DNA from: Acinetobacter kyonggiensis
Lineage (GTDB): Bacteria > Pseudomonadota > Gammaproteobacteria > Pseudomonadales > Moraxellaceae
Length of the DNA: 64,000 nucleotides
Direction: 5' to 3'
NCBI RefSeq assembly: GCF_900107285.1
Contig: NZ_FNPK01000001.1
Coordinates: forward strand, 310,001-374,000
The position numbers and the translations under genes were made by a program. Under the pieces are notes generated by a model. It worked only from the letters and a program-made list of their open reading frames with translations. It was not told the DNA's origin and ran no database searches. This document shows positions 20,161-29,074 of the stretch, in pieces (within the stretch, counting starts at the first letter, position 1; each line of letters opens with the position of its first letter).

Positions 20161-21465
20161 GTGAAACCAGTTCGTCTGGCAATCCTCGGTCTTGGTACTG
20201 TGGGTGGTGGTGCCCTTAAACTACTAAAAGAAAATGCTGCTGAGATCAGACGTCGCACCGGTCGAGAAATTGAAATTACCCATGTCGGTACTCGTCGTCC
20301 GCGTCTCGACTTGGATCTTCCAGAATCAATTAAACAAAGTGCTGATTTGCTCGACATTGTACGTCAGCCTGATGTCGATGTTGTGGTTGAGGTGATGGGT
20401 GGCATCCATCCTGCTTATGAAGTCATTATGGAAGCCATGAAACATGGCAAACATATCGTCACTGCCAATAAAGCATTATTGGCTGAACACGGCACTGCGC
20501 TCTTTAAAGCGGCTGATGATCATAAAGTACAAATTGCTTATGAAGCGGCTGTTGCTGGTGGCATTCCAATTATTAAAGTCATTCGTGAAGGTTTAGCTGC
20601 GAATAAAATTGATTGGCTAGCTGGCATTATCAACGGTACAGGCAACTTCATTTTGTCTGAAATGCGTGAAAAAGGTCGTACCTTTGCCGATGTACTAACA
20701 GAAGCGCAAGAATTGGGCTATGCCGAAGCAGACCCAACTTTTGACGTGGAAGGTATTGATGCAGCGCACAAATTAACGCTGTTGGCATCTATCGCCTTTG
20801 GTATTCCTTTACAGTTCGATAAAGTCTTCACCGAAGGCATCAGTAAAATTACGGCACAAGATGTCAAATATGCTGAAGAACTGGGCTTCCGTATCAAGCA
20901 TTTGGGGATTGCACGCCGTGCCGCAACCGGTATTGAGCTTCGTGTCCATCCCACCTTAATTCCTGCTGAAGAATTGCTTGCCAATGTCAACGGCGTGAAA
21001 AATGCCATCTTGGTTCAAGCCAATGCAGTCGGTCCAACCCTGTATTACGGCGCAGGTGCAGGTGCAGGTCCAACAGCGTCTGCTGTGGTTGCCGATGTGG
21101 TCGATATTGTACGTGATATTGCCTATACCGAAGATGGTGCAGGGACAATCCCGCAATTGGCATTTGAAGCTTTAAGCGACTTGCCTATTCTTTCACGCGA
21201 AGAAATGACCACTGGATACTACATCCGCATTAATGCCGAAGATCAAACGGGTGTGCTTGCCGAAGTAACCACAATTTTAAGTCGTGCTGGCATCAGTATT
21301 GATGCCATCTTACAGCAGCCACGCTTAAAAGATTTGATTCCGATCGTGATTTTGACCGATCCTGTGGTTGAATCAAAGATGGATGAAGCCTTACAACAAA
21401 TTCAAGCATTCCCCTTCATTCATGGCGAAATTGTGCGAATTCGTTTAGAATCGCTTGATAATTAA
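20161..21465 (+). CDS. hom: Homoserine dehydrogenase
   Basis: Reduces aspartate semialdehyde to homoserine in threonine/methionine synthesis. The NAD(P)-binding start VRLAILGLGTVGGGALKLL, the catalytic core (TANKALLAEHG, INGTGNFILSEM, GYAEADPTFDVEG) and a C-terminal ACT domain (about residues 355-430) for threonine feedback are present. The start is GTG 20161, with GGAG six bases upstream; the TTG at 20149 lies within that signal. It is monofunctional, 434 residues. thrC follows 57 bases after the stop. Confidence 0.95.
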   Translation: MKPVRLAILGLGTVGGGALKLLKENAAEIRRRTGREIEITHVGTRRPRLDLDLPESIKQSADLLDIVRQPDVDVVVEVMGGIHPAYEVIMEAMKHGKHIVTANKALLAEHGTALFKAADDHKVQIAYEAAVAGGIPIIKVIREGLAANKIDWLAGIINGTGNFILSEMREKGRTFADVLTEAQELGYAEADPTFDVEGIDAAHKLTLLASIAFGIPLQFDKVFTEGISKITAQDVKYAEELGFRIKHLGIARRAATGIELRVHPTLIPAEELLANVNGVKNAILVQANAVGPTLYYGAGAGAGPTASAVVADVVDIVRDIAYTEDGAGTIPQLAFEALSDLPILSREEMTTGYYIRINAEDQTGVLAEVTTILSRAGISIDAILQQPRLKDLIPIVILTDPVVESKMDEALQQIQAFPFIHGEIVRIRLESLDN

Positions 21466-21522
21466 TCGGGTTAAGGGGAGTATTTCCCCTTGCCAAGCTC
21501 TACACACAATTGGAACATCATC

Positions 21523-22662
21523 ATGTCTAATGCCAATCGTTATACTGGTTTAGTTGACCGTTATCGTGACCGTTTACCAGTATCTGCAACCACTCGTGCA
21601 ATCTCTTTAGGTGAAGGTAATACACCCCTGATTAAGCTTGAGAACATTCCCCGCATTATTGGTAAAGATGTTGAAATCTATGTGAAGTACGAAGGCTTAA
21701 ACCCGACGGGTTCATTTAAAGACCGTGGTATGACCATGGCGGTTACCAAAGCGGTTGAAGAAGGCTCTAAAGCCATTATTTGTGCCTCTACGGGTAATAC
21801 TTCTGCTGCTGCTGCGGCCTATGCAGCTCGTGCAGGCATCAAAGCATTCGTTTTAATCCCAGAAGGCAAAATTGCCATGGGTAAAATGGCACAAGCGATG
21901 ATGTACGGTGCAATCACCATGCAAATCCGTGGTAACTTCGATGACGGTATGCGTCTCGTCAAAGAAGTGGCTGATCAAGCACCAGTCACAATTGTTAACT
22001 CAATCAACCCATACCGTCTGCAAGGTCAAAAAACCATTGCTTATGAAATTGTTGAAGCTTTAGGTCGTGCGCCTGATTATCACTGCTTACCTGTGGGTAA
22101 TGCAGGGAACATCACTGCACACTGGATGGGTTATACCGAAGCTGTTGCCAATCAGCCGAAAGAGCAATTCGAAGCAGTAATTTACGATGCTGAAACCGAT
22201 CAATTCACAGGGCCAAAACCTGAAGGCTTACCAATTATGGTCGGTTATCAAGCTTCTGGTGCTGCACCGTTCCTACGTGGTGGCCCAGTTGAAAACCCTG
22301 AAACCGTTGCAACAGCGATTCGTATTGGTAATCCACAAAGCTTTAACCACGCGAAAGCCGTGGTACGTGATTCAAACGGTTGGTTTGATGAACTTCAAGA
22401 TAGCGAAATTTTAGAAGCACAACGTCTGCTTTCTATGTACGAAGGTGTCTTTGTTGAGCCTGCATCAGCAGCTTCAATTGGCGGTGCAATTCGTGACATT
22501 AAAGCAGGTAAAATTGCTGAAGGTTCAGTGATTGTGTGTACCGTGACTGGAAATGGCTTAAAAGACCCAGACACAGCAATCAAACAATGCTCAGATGCAG
22601 TGATGCTGACCATTGATGCCACCATGAATGATGTCAAAACCTCGATTCTTTCTAATATGTAA
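21523..22662 (+). CDS. thrC: Threonine synthase
   Basis: PLP enzyme converting O-phosphohomoserine to threonine. The PLP lysine is in NPTGSFKDRGM (about residue 61) and the phosphate-binding loop in CASTGNTSAAAAAYA. The start is ATG 21523 with GGA eight bases upstream, giving 379 residues of the short Class II-like type common in pseudomonads. A perfect palindromic terminator follows 18 bases after the stop. Confidence 0.95.
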   Translation: MSNANRYTGLVDRYRDRLPVSATTRAISLGEGNTPLIKLENIPRIIGKDVEIYVKYEGLNPTGSFKDRGMTMAVTKAVEEGSKAIICASTGNTSAAAAAYAARAGIKAFVLIPEGKIAMGKMAQAMMYGAITMQIRGNFDDGMRLVKEVADQAPVTIVNSINPYRLQGQKTIAYEIVEALGRAPDYHCLPVGNAGNITAHWMGYTEAVANQPKEQFEAVIYDAETDQFTGPKPEGLPIMVGYQASGAAPFLRGGPVENPETVATAIRIGNPQSFNHAKAVVRDSNGWFDELQDSEILEAQRLLSMYEGVFVEPASAASIGGAIRDIKAGKIAEGSVIVCTVTGNGLKDPDTAIKQCSDAVMLTIDATMNDVKTSILSNM

Positions 22663-22680
22663 GCATCGAATTTCGGCAAT

Positions 22681-22710
22681 AAAAAACCAGTTGCATGCAA
22701 CTGGTTTTTT
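22681..22710. terminator. Palindromic bidirectional terminator after thrC
   Basis: AAAAAACCAGTTGC and its exact reverse complement abut at the centre, giving a perfect 30-base palindrome with T-runs on both strands. It ends the thrC transcript and, on the minus strand, the IS-split gene. Confidence 0.92.
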
Positions 22711-23255
22711 ATTGGGCTATTATCTATCAATTTTCTTATTCATAATCATAGCCATATTCTTTTTCCAACGCTTTTTCAATGCCCTGTATTTCATCCAGTG
22801 CAATTTCACGTATCTCAAACAGTGGCTGCTTTAACATGCTGTTGATCGCAAATAAAGCGTCATCATCCCAAGCCTGAATGCGTAGCTGATCTTGACTGTA
22901 ACTAAGTCCAGCATGGGTTGTAATCAGCGACTGCATCAATATTGGGTTTTCCGTTAAGCTATCGAGTGTTCCCTGAAGGACAATATTAGGCTCATCAAAT
23001 TCAGAAAACACATGTTCCATATACGGTTTTAAATATTCGGGACTGGCTGCATAAATGAGACCTGCAAAACATTCATCGTATTGTTTGATCCAGTCTTGCT
23101 GTTTCAAAGACCAGAGTGCATAAAATTTGACTTCATCGGCAAAACTGACCAATTGATAACTCTGCATCTGAGCCAACTGCACAAATTCAAAAGTATCTGC
23201 ATCATTCAAACTTGCGGGCAAAACATCTTCAGAAATATCCCCCGCCTCGACAATA

Positions 23256-24141
23256 TAGTCAAATCATTATAAAACCAATACAATGGTGCAATGAGTTATT
23301 CAGAACATTTTAGACGTAAAATTTTAGCTAAGCTTGAGGAAGGTTATTCTATTCGAGCGGTATCTGCACAATTTGAAATTAATAAAAATACCATTGTTGA
23401 ATGGAAGAAACGTATAGAGATTAAAAAAACTCGTGTACGTAAACCTTCTAAAATTAACGATGATGCTTTACGTGAAGATGTTGAAAAGTATCCTGATGCT
23501 TATCAATATGAACGTGCTGCACGTTTTAATTGTGGTGTTTCATCTATTGGTGCTGCATTAAAGCGCTTAAATATTACAGTTAAAAAAAGACGTTAAGCCA
23601 TCCTAAAGCAGATACAAAGCTTAGGGATAAATTTATTCAGCAAGTGAATGAATTAGAAAAAAACCATCCGATTATTTACCTGGATGAAAGTGGTTTTAAG
23701 TCACATGATTACAGACCTCATGGCTACTCACGAAAAGGAGTACCCTGTCTAGGGCAATATAATTGGCAATTAAAGAATCAGACCAATGCCATTGGAGCAA
23801 TCCATAAAGGGTATTTATTTTCAGTCGGTTTATTTGACTGCAAAATCAATTCAGATGTTTTTCATTTTTGGATTGAGCAATTCCTCATACCAGCATTACC
23901 AGAAAATAGTGTAGTGGTTATGGATAATGCAGCATTTCATAAAAGAGCAGATATTCAGGAGTTATTGGAACAACAAGGGCATAAAATTCTTTGGCTTCCT
24001 GCATACAGCCCTGATTTAAATCCTATAGAACAGATGTGGGCATGGGTTAAACGTAAGCGTAAAGAATGGTTGATCGACTCAGTCGATGAGTTATTTCGAG
24101 TTTTTTTCGAATCTTGTATGAATAATAAAGTAGTTTGACTA
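23256..24141 (+). mobile_element. IS630-family insertion sequence, 886 bp, with TA target duplication
   Basis: The ends are TAGTCAAA (23256-23263) and TTTGACTA (24134-24141), perfect 8-bp inverted tips with weaker similarity further in. TA flanks both sides (23254-23255, 24142-24143), the IS630/Tc1-mariner target duplication. The intact host reading frame after removal of IS plus TA confirms the boundaries. It carries one transposase split into two frames. Confidence 0.92.
23291..24138 (+). CDS. IS630-family transposase, two overlapping frames (likely -1 frameshift)
   Basis: Frame 1 (23291-23596) encodes an N-terminal helix-turn-helix, SIRAVSAQFEINKNTIVEWK. Frame 2 (open before 23644, ending 24138) encodes the DDE catalytic part: D in YLDESGF, D in VVMDNAAFH, E in SPDLNPIEQMW. 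The frames are joined in -1 at a run of seven A followed by G (23582-23589). Reading on gives KTLSHPKADTKLRDKF, the usual IS630 linker, for a fused protein of about 280 residues. Several IS630 members use such frameshifting; a plain inactivating indel cannot be excluded. Confidence 0.85.
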
Positions 24142-24412
24142 TATGTTCTCCACAACGTGAAAACACAAAATCATCATACTTTTGCAGTTCATCTTCTGTC
24201 GCATCGAAAAAAGAAGCCACTTCGTATAAGGCAAAGTTACGGGCTGCCGCAATTTCTAATTGTTTATACTGCTGTTCCGCTAAGGCTTGATCCTGAAAAA
24301 TATTGGCAATTCGGTTTCCAGCTACATAAAAAACCTCATCGTTATAACCGAAGAATTTTTCACGGATGACAAAAGTCGGCATGTTCATTTCCTTTATTAA
24401 CTGTGTTGATGA

Positions 24413-25039
24413 TTAAGTGTATTGATAATTATGTTTTATTTGATTAAGTGCCTGAGCACTGGCAGGCACTGCCATACCATTATCCATCCACAATTCAAAT
24501 TGCATGGCATTAAAAAAGTCCTCTGGAGCACAACCCAAATCCACTAAACTGCTGATGGGATAGCCCATACGCGGTAATATTTCGTAGATAAACCAACTGT
24601 TATGGGTCAGCAACAGCGAGTGTAATTTTCCCGTTAAGGCTAAGGGCGATAGCAATATTTGTGAAAGTTGTGGTTGATCTGAATAATATTGATGTATTTT
24701 TTCAATTTTTTGTTCGAACCCCACAGGCAAACGTGCCGGATCGATGGCGCGAACAAAATCAGCCAAAGTGGGAATAAAACGTTGCTGATAATCCACCAAT
24801 AAATGATCACGTTCACATAGATCTTTCAGATCGACCGACTTTCCTGCACTGTTGAGCAGACTATGTCCATAGATCGGAACCACAATGCTATTCACTCCCC
24901 AAAGCGTATGCAAAATACGATGGCGAGCATCGCTACACAGGCTTTTGGTACTATCAATAAAGTGATGAACTTCATAATAATCTTCAGCTTCTCCGCCCCA
25001 ACGCTTAGCCGAAATGCGCGCATGCTGCATAGCATTCAT
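24413..25039 (-). CDS. Conserved hypothetical protein (DUF6915-like)
   Basis: 208-residue soluble protein starting MNAMQHARISAKRWGG, with the segments HHFIDSTKSLCSDARHRILH and GKSVDLKDLCERDHLLVDYQ. These resemble a family I recall as DUF6915, found in many bacteria without known function; the C-terminal half has no recognisable motif. It is immediately upstream of the IS-split gene, and the two were probably co-transcribed. No signal peptide or membrane segment is seen. Confidence 0.65.
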   Translation of the reverse strand: MNAMQHARISAKRWGGEAEDYYEVHHFIDSTKSLCSDARHRILHTLWGVNSIVVPIYGHSLLNSAGKSVDLKDLCERDHLLVDYQQRFIPTLADFVRAIDPARLPVGFEQKIEKIHQYYSDQPQLSQILLSPLALTGKLHSLLLTHNSWFIYEILPRMGYPISSLVDLGCAPEDFFNAMQFELWMDNGMAVPASAQALNQIKHNYQYT

Positions 25040-25157
25040 AATCTGTGATCATCTATTTTTTTATAGCTTTATATCTTAATCTTTTTTTGATAAAAATCGA
25101 TGAAAAAACGGACAGATGAGACACATTCTGTCGTTGTAAATAAAAAGCTAAGGAAAT

Positions 25158-25528
25158 AAAAAACTCTTCCGAAGAAGTAATACTGATCAGTTAAGAATTT
25201 ATTATTTTTTATTTTAAATTCATAATGTTACTCGATACGCAGAAACGTCATTCGCAATTGTTCGAGGCAAGACTACTTTGAAAAAGTAAGGGTTCTGCGA
25301 TTTATTAATCAATAAAAGGTGTTTGACGAGTTTTGCGGTGAGGCGCAATGCGCCGCAAGATGCCTTTCTTGCGAAGCTCTGCTTCTCATTTGGGCTTATC
25401 CAAAGTAATAGATGAGCTACAAGCGTTGGATTTAATAAATATAAGACTCCGTTGTGAATAACTAAAAAGTTAAGGGGTTAATTGTAAACCCCCTTAACTA
25501 ATGAGCATTATTCCGAAGAAGAGTTTTT
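25158..25528 (-). terminator. Intrinsic terminator of pbpG split by the MITE-like insertion
   Basis: Left remnant AAAAAACTCTTCCGAAGAAG (25158-25177) and right remnant TTCCGAAGAAGAGTTTTT (25511-25528). Removing the element and one TTCCGAAGAAG copy restores a perfect 11-bp stem AAAAACTCTTC/GAAGAGTTTTT with loop CGAA, 20 bases past the pbpG stop. Each remnant retains only a short stem. Confidence 0.8.
25178..25510 (+). mobile_element. MITE-like non-coding element, copy A (333 bp)
   Basis: The terminal inverted repeats are TAATACTGATCAGTTAAG and CTTAACTAATGAGCATTA (18 bp, four mismatches). The exact 11-bp sequence TTCCGAAGAAG flanks both sides (25167-25177, 25511-25521). It has no credible reading frame. 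Inside are the block GACGAGTTTTGCGGTGAGGC (25325-25344), a hairpin GGCGC-aat-GCGCC nested in TTGC/GCAA (25333-25358), a hairpin GAAGC/GCTTC (25373-25385) and a terminal AGTTAAGGGG hairpin. It is homologous end-to-end to 62154-62523. It accounts for most of the 508-bp gap 25040-25547. Confidence 0.85.
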
Positions 25529-25547
25529 GCAAGGATTAAAAACCGTG

Positions 25548-26600
25548 TTAAATACGTTTTGGTAACTGGCTTGTCCAATTCATTAAACGCATAGCATCTT
25601 CAGTACGCGCTTGAGAGCTGTCCGCACCCAATAGCACCACAACTGCTGGACGATTATTCAAAGTGGTGTGCATCACCACACAGCGCCCTGCTTCATTGAT
25701 ATAACCTGTTTTTGAAATATTGATATTCCAACCCCCATTACGCACCAAGGCATTGGTATTATTCGATTTCAATACACGATGACCCAAATTAAAATCATAG
25801 CTTGCCGTGGTTGAGAACTGACGAATTAACCCATATTGATAAGCAGCACTGACCAAAATACCTAAATCACGTGCAGAAGCAATATTACGTGGATCAAGCC
25901 CAGTCGATTCATAATAATGAGCGGACGTCATGCCTAAAGATTTTGCTTTGCTATTCATTGCTGAAACAAAAGCAGCTCGGCCACCGGGGTAAGTACGAGC
26001 TAAAGCAGCGGCAGCCGGGTTTTCCGACTTCATTAAAGCCAATAATAAAACTTCCGCACGATTCATGGAGTCGCCAGCACGTAAAGTCGAGCTTGAGTTT
26101 TTACCACCTGCTCCTGCAAAATCAATTGCTTGCAAAGTAATGTCTTCAGACATATTCAGTCTGGCATCCGCAATGACCACCGCAGTCATCAATTTCGTGA
26201 TGGATGCAATCGGCAATGCGGCATTGGTATTTTTACTGTATAGCACTTCACCTGTTTGAGAATCCATGACCAATGCTGCACGTGCATTGACCGCTGGTTG
26301 ATTGCTATAACGCGAATTATTTAAAATTTGTACAGTTTTAGGCGCAGCATGCGATACGACAGCATTCGAACTGCGCACAGAGGTGGTGATTTTAGTTGAA
26401 CCTTGTGGCGTTACTTCATCGTTTAATGATGAAACATCACCATTAAGGAGTTGTTTAGCATCTTCAGAGGACCAATTTAAAGCGGCTTGACCTGTCCCCC
26501 CAGATGCATCCATGATGAGTTCTGCAAAGGTGCTTGAACTCATGCTAAGTAAGATAGACATCCCTAGCACATGCATTAAAGATTTGTTTGAATTTTTCAC
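25548..26600 (-). CDS. pbpG: D-alanyl-D-alanine endopeptidase, PBP7/8 type
   Basis: Low-molecular-mass penicillin-binding protein that cuts D-Ala-mDAP crosslinks. A signal peptide ends ...SSSTFA (about residue 27). The active-site triad is SITK (SxxK, about residue 133), SEN (SxN) and KTG (about 300). The ~100-residue segment before the domain is low-complexity Ser/Asn-rich. Its 350 residues fit PbpG. It diverges from gacA; its terminator has been disrupted by the inserted element. Confidence 0.92.
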   Translation of the reverse strand: MKNSNKSLMHVLGMSILLSMSSSTFAELIMDASGGTGQAALNWSSEDAKQLLNGDVSSLNDEVTPQGSTKITTSVRSSNAVVSHAAPKTVQILNNSRYSNQPAVNARAALVMDSQTGEVLYSKNTNAALPIASITKLMTAVVIADARLNMSEDITLQAIDFAGAGGKNSSSTLRAGDSMNRAEVLLLALMKSENPAAAALARTYPGGRAAFVSAMNSKAKSLGMTSAHYYESTGLDPRNIASARDLGILVSAAYQYGLIRQFSTTASYDFNLGHRVLKSNNTNALVRNGGWNINISKTGYINEAGRCVVMHTTLNNRPAVVVLLGADSSQARTEDAMRLMNWTSQLPKRI

Positions 26601-26819
26601 GATAGTTTACTCAACTCTGAGAGGTAAGATACATTTGTGTATTACCTCAAATATGTCTTACATTTAGACACAAAGGTGAACAGTTTCTCGCTCATCACAT
26701 TGTGCATAACATTTCATTTAAAGATTAAGAATAGGATTGCTAATTTTGTCATTTCATTGCAAGCTTATTTTGCTTTATGTAACAAAAAACATGCTTTTTT
26801 TTATTTGAGGGAGAACTAG

Positions 26820-27455
26820 GTGATCACAGTTTTAGTAGTAGATGACCATGAGTTGGTACGTACCGGGATTTGCCGAATGCTCGAAGACCATGCGGATGTT
26901 CAAGTCATTGGTCAAGCTGAATCTGGAGAAGAAGCAATTACCTTAGTCCGTCAACATCACCCCAATGTAGTCTTACTCGATGTGAACATGCCGGGCATTG
27001 GTGGGGTAGAAACCACCCGACGCCTATTGCAAACCGCACCCGAGACCAAAGTCCTTGCTGTCAGTGGTTTAGCGGAAGAACCTTACCCTTCATTATTATT
27101 AAAAGCTGGTGCGAAAGGCTATATTACCAAAGGTGCTCCAGTCACAGAGATGGTTCGTGCCATCAACAAAGTCATGCAAGGTGGCAAATACTTTAGTGCC
27201 GATATTGCGGAACAACTGGCCAGTTCATATCTTTCAGATACCCAACAGTCCCCATTTAATGCATTATCAGAACGTGAAATGCAAGTGGCAATGATGGTGG
27301 TGAATTGTATTAGTGCACAAGAAATTGCCGACAAACTGTTTGTCAGTGTGAAAACCGTCAATACTTACCGTTATCGTATCTTCGAAAAACTGAATTTAGA
27401 CAGTGATGTAAAACTGACCCATTTAGCCATTCGTTATGGGCTAATTAAACCTTAA
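26820..27455 (+). CDS. gacA: GacA/UvrY-family response regulator
   Basis: Receiver domain (residues 1-120) with VVDDHE acidic pocket, phospho-acceptor Asp in VVLLDVNMPG (about 54) and Lys in YITKGAP. A LuxR/NarL HTH (about 145-205; LSEREMQVAMMVVNCISAQE and VSVKTVNTYRYRIFEKL) follows. The strong resemblance to GacA implies control of small regulatory RNAs through a GacS kinase encoded elsewhere. The start is GTG 26820, preceded by GAGGGAGAA. It lies 32 bases upstream of pilS in the same direction. Confidence 0.88.
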   Translation: MITVLVVDDHELVRTGICRMLEDHADVQVIGQAESGEEAITLVRQHHPNVVLLDVNMPGIGGVETTRRLLQTAPETKVLAVSGLAEEPYPSLLLKAGAKGYITKGAPVTEMVRAINKVMQGGKYFSADIAEQLASSYLSDTQQSPFNALSEREMQVAMMVVNCISAQEIADKLFVSVKTVNTYRYRIFEKLNLDSDVKLTHLAIRYGLIKP

Positions 27456-27487
27456 TACTTTTTGATTTCGCTTTCTAGAAGACATGC

Positions 27488-29056
27488 ATGACGCAAAAAA
27501 ACCATACTTTTGAGTTTAATCAATATCATTTAGGCATATGGTATGCCACCTATAGACTGATTATTGCGACGTGTCTTCTACTGATTTTTGTACTTACTTA
27601 TCAACGCTTAAATACAGATTATCAATATCCAAAACTCTATCTTTATGTATTGATTGGCTACGTCACCATCAATTTCATCCAATTGATTTTGATTAAAAAA
27701 ATAAAATCTAAAATCCCACAACAATTCATTTTGCTGTTTACAGCCGATGTCATTGCTTTAAGTCTACTGACTTTGGCCATGGATGGCCCTAATCTGCATT
27801 TAAGCCTGCTTTTTGTGATCACCATTTTTGCCGCATCTTTATTACTCGATGCACAAAAGGCATTGGTCATTACCCTTATTGCGGTGATTAGTGTTGTTTA
27901 CCAGCTTTTTTTAGGTCGCTTATTTGATTTTTCATCACTCAATAATATCGGCAATAGCGCCCTGTTGGCTTTTTTGTTTTTTGTCGTCTATGGCAGTGGT
28001 CAATTAGCGGTTCGACGCTTCCAATTATTGGAAAATTTAAATTTTTCGCAATCTCTGGAACTCAATCGACTGCAAAATTTGAACCGTTATATTTTAGAGC
28101 AGATTGAACTGGGTTATTTGGTCTTAGATGATAACTGTCACATTGTACTCAGCAATCCTGCGGCATGTATGCTATTGGGTATTCCTCCGCTTTATGCCTA
28201 TGATAAATCCCCTTTATACAAAGTTCAGCCTGACTTATTTGAATTGCTCAAATTTGATCAGCTCAAAAATGGTGAAAAATTTCAATTCGAGTCACAACTG
28301 AGTCAGTATCATATGCACATTGAAGTGCAAAAATTAATTGTGCCCCATCAAACGCTAACCTTGTTGGTCATACAAGATGCCCGTAAGCTCAATCAAAGAG
28401 TACAACAACTCAAGCTTGCGGCATTAGGACAACTTTCCGCCAGTATTGCGCATGAAATTCGCAACCCGCTCGCAGCGATTGTCCAAGCCAATGAACTTTT
28501 GGCAGACAGTGATTCAGATCAGCAACAACACTTAAGCCAGATGATTGCTAAACAAGCGCTACGGATTGATTGCATCATCCAAGATACGCTGAATATGGTG
28601 CGAAATAAAGAAACCTATCCCACACAATTACAACTGAATCAGTTTATCCCACAATTCCTACAAGAAGATTTAGCTGACGTCACACAGCAAATTAAATACA
28701 ACATACAAGATAAAATGGCGATCACGTTTGATGAAGCTCAACTGCGGCAAATTCTCATTAACTTGCTGCGTAATGCAATTCGGCATAATGTTCCAGCAGA
28801 TGCAAAGATCGAATTAAATGTGTATTCCCATGAGTCCAATGTTCGCATTGATGTGCGTGATTTTGGTTCAGGTGTCGCATCACAAGACCTTGCTTATTTA
28901 TTTCAACCTTTTTTTAGTACCGAAATTACAGGAACTGGTTTAGGATTATACTTATCACGTAGCTTTTGCGAAGCAAATCAAGCAGAACTCAGCTACGTAG
29001 AACAAAAACAAGGGGCATGCTTTCGAATAGAATGCCCACGTGTTGCTTTAAATTAA
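27488..29056 (+). CDS. pilS: Sensor histidine kinase PilS
   Basis: Membrane kinase that senses pilin levels and phosphorylates PilR. Six N-terminal membrane helices (about residues 18-190), a PAS-like region (about 205-300), then the H-box with His in SIAHEIRNPLAAIVQ (about 322), N-box NLLRNAIRHN and G-boxes DFGSGV and GTGLGLYL. At 522 residues it matches PilS. It forms an operon with pilR, 18 bases downstream. Confidence 0.9.
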   Translation: MTQKNHTFEFNQYHLGIWYATYRLIIATCLLLIFVLTYQRLNTDYQYPKLYLYVLIGYVTINFIQLILIKKIKSKIPQQFILLFTADVIALSLLTLAMDGPNLHLSLLFVITIFAASLLLDAQKALVITLIAVISVVYQLFLGRLFDFSSLNNIGNSALLAFLFFVVYGSGQLAVRRFQLLENLNFSQSLELNRLQNLNRYILEQIELGYLVLDDNCHIVLSNPAACMLLGIPPLYAYDKSPLYKVQPDLFELLKFDQLKNGEKFQFESQLSQYHMHIEVQKLIVPHQTLTLLVIQDARKLNQRVQQLKLAALGQLSASIAHEIRNPLAAIVQANELLADSDSDQQQHLSQMIAKQALRIDCIIQDTLNMVRNKETYPTQLQLNQFIPQFLQEDLADVTQQIKYNIQDKMAITFDEAQLRQILINLLRNAIRHNVPADAKIELNVYSHESNVRIDVRDFGSGVASQDLAYLFQPFFSTEITGTGLGLYLSRSFCEANQAELSYVEQKQGACFRIECPRVALN

Positions 29057-29074
29057 TATTACTGGGGTGTAATT

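Larger units (their letters stand above)
22736..24388 (-). pseudogene. Gene of unknown function split by an IS630-family insertion
   Basis: The 5' part (24388 down to 24144, starting MNMPTFVIREKFFGYND) and 3' part (23255 down to 22736, ending KALEKEYGYDYE) are separated by the IS. Removing the element and one TA copy joins them in frame through CGEHIVEAGDISEDVLP with no stop, giving a 254-residue soluble, Asp/Glu-rich protein. I do not recognise a family. The interrupted N-terminal fragment runs into the IS to a stop, so it should be non-functional. It lies 24 bases downstream of the hypothetical gene 24413-25039, probably one operon. Confidence 0.85.

Noticed and set aside
24047-24141. C-terminal tail of the 113-residue frame 24047-24388
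   Set aside because: This part is read from the IS630 end and is an artefact of the insertion, not native protein.
22736-25547. Defence island or prophage in the accessory patch
   Set aside because: Only an IS, a disrupted gene, a conserved hypothetical gene and a MITE-like element are present; no phage, restriction, toxin-antitoxin or CRISPR components were seen.
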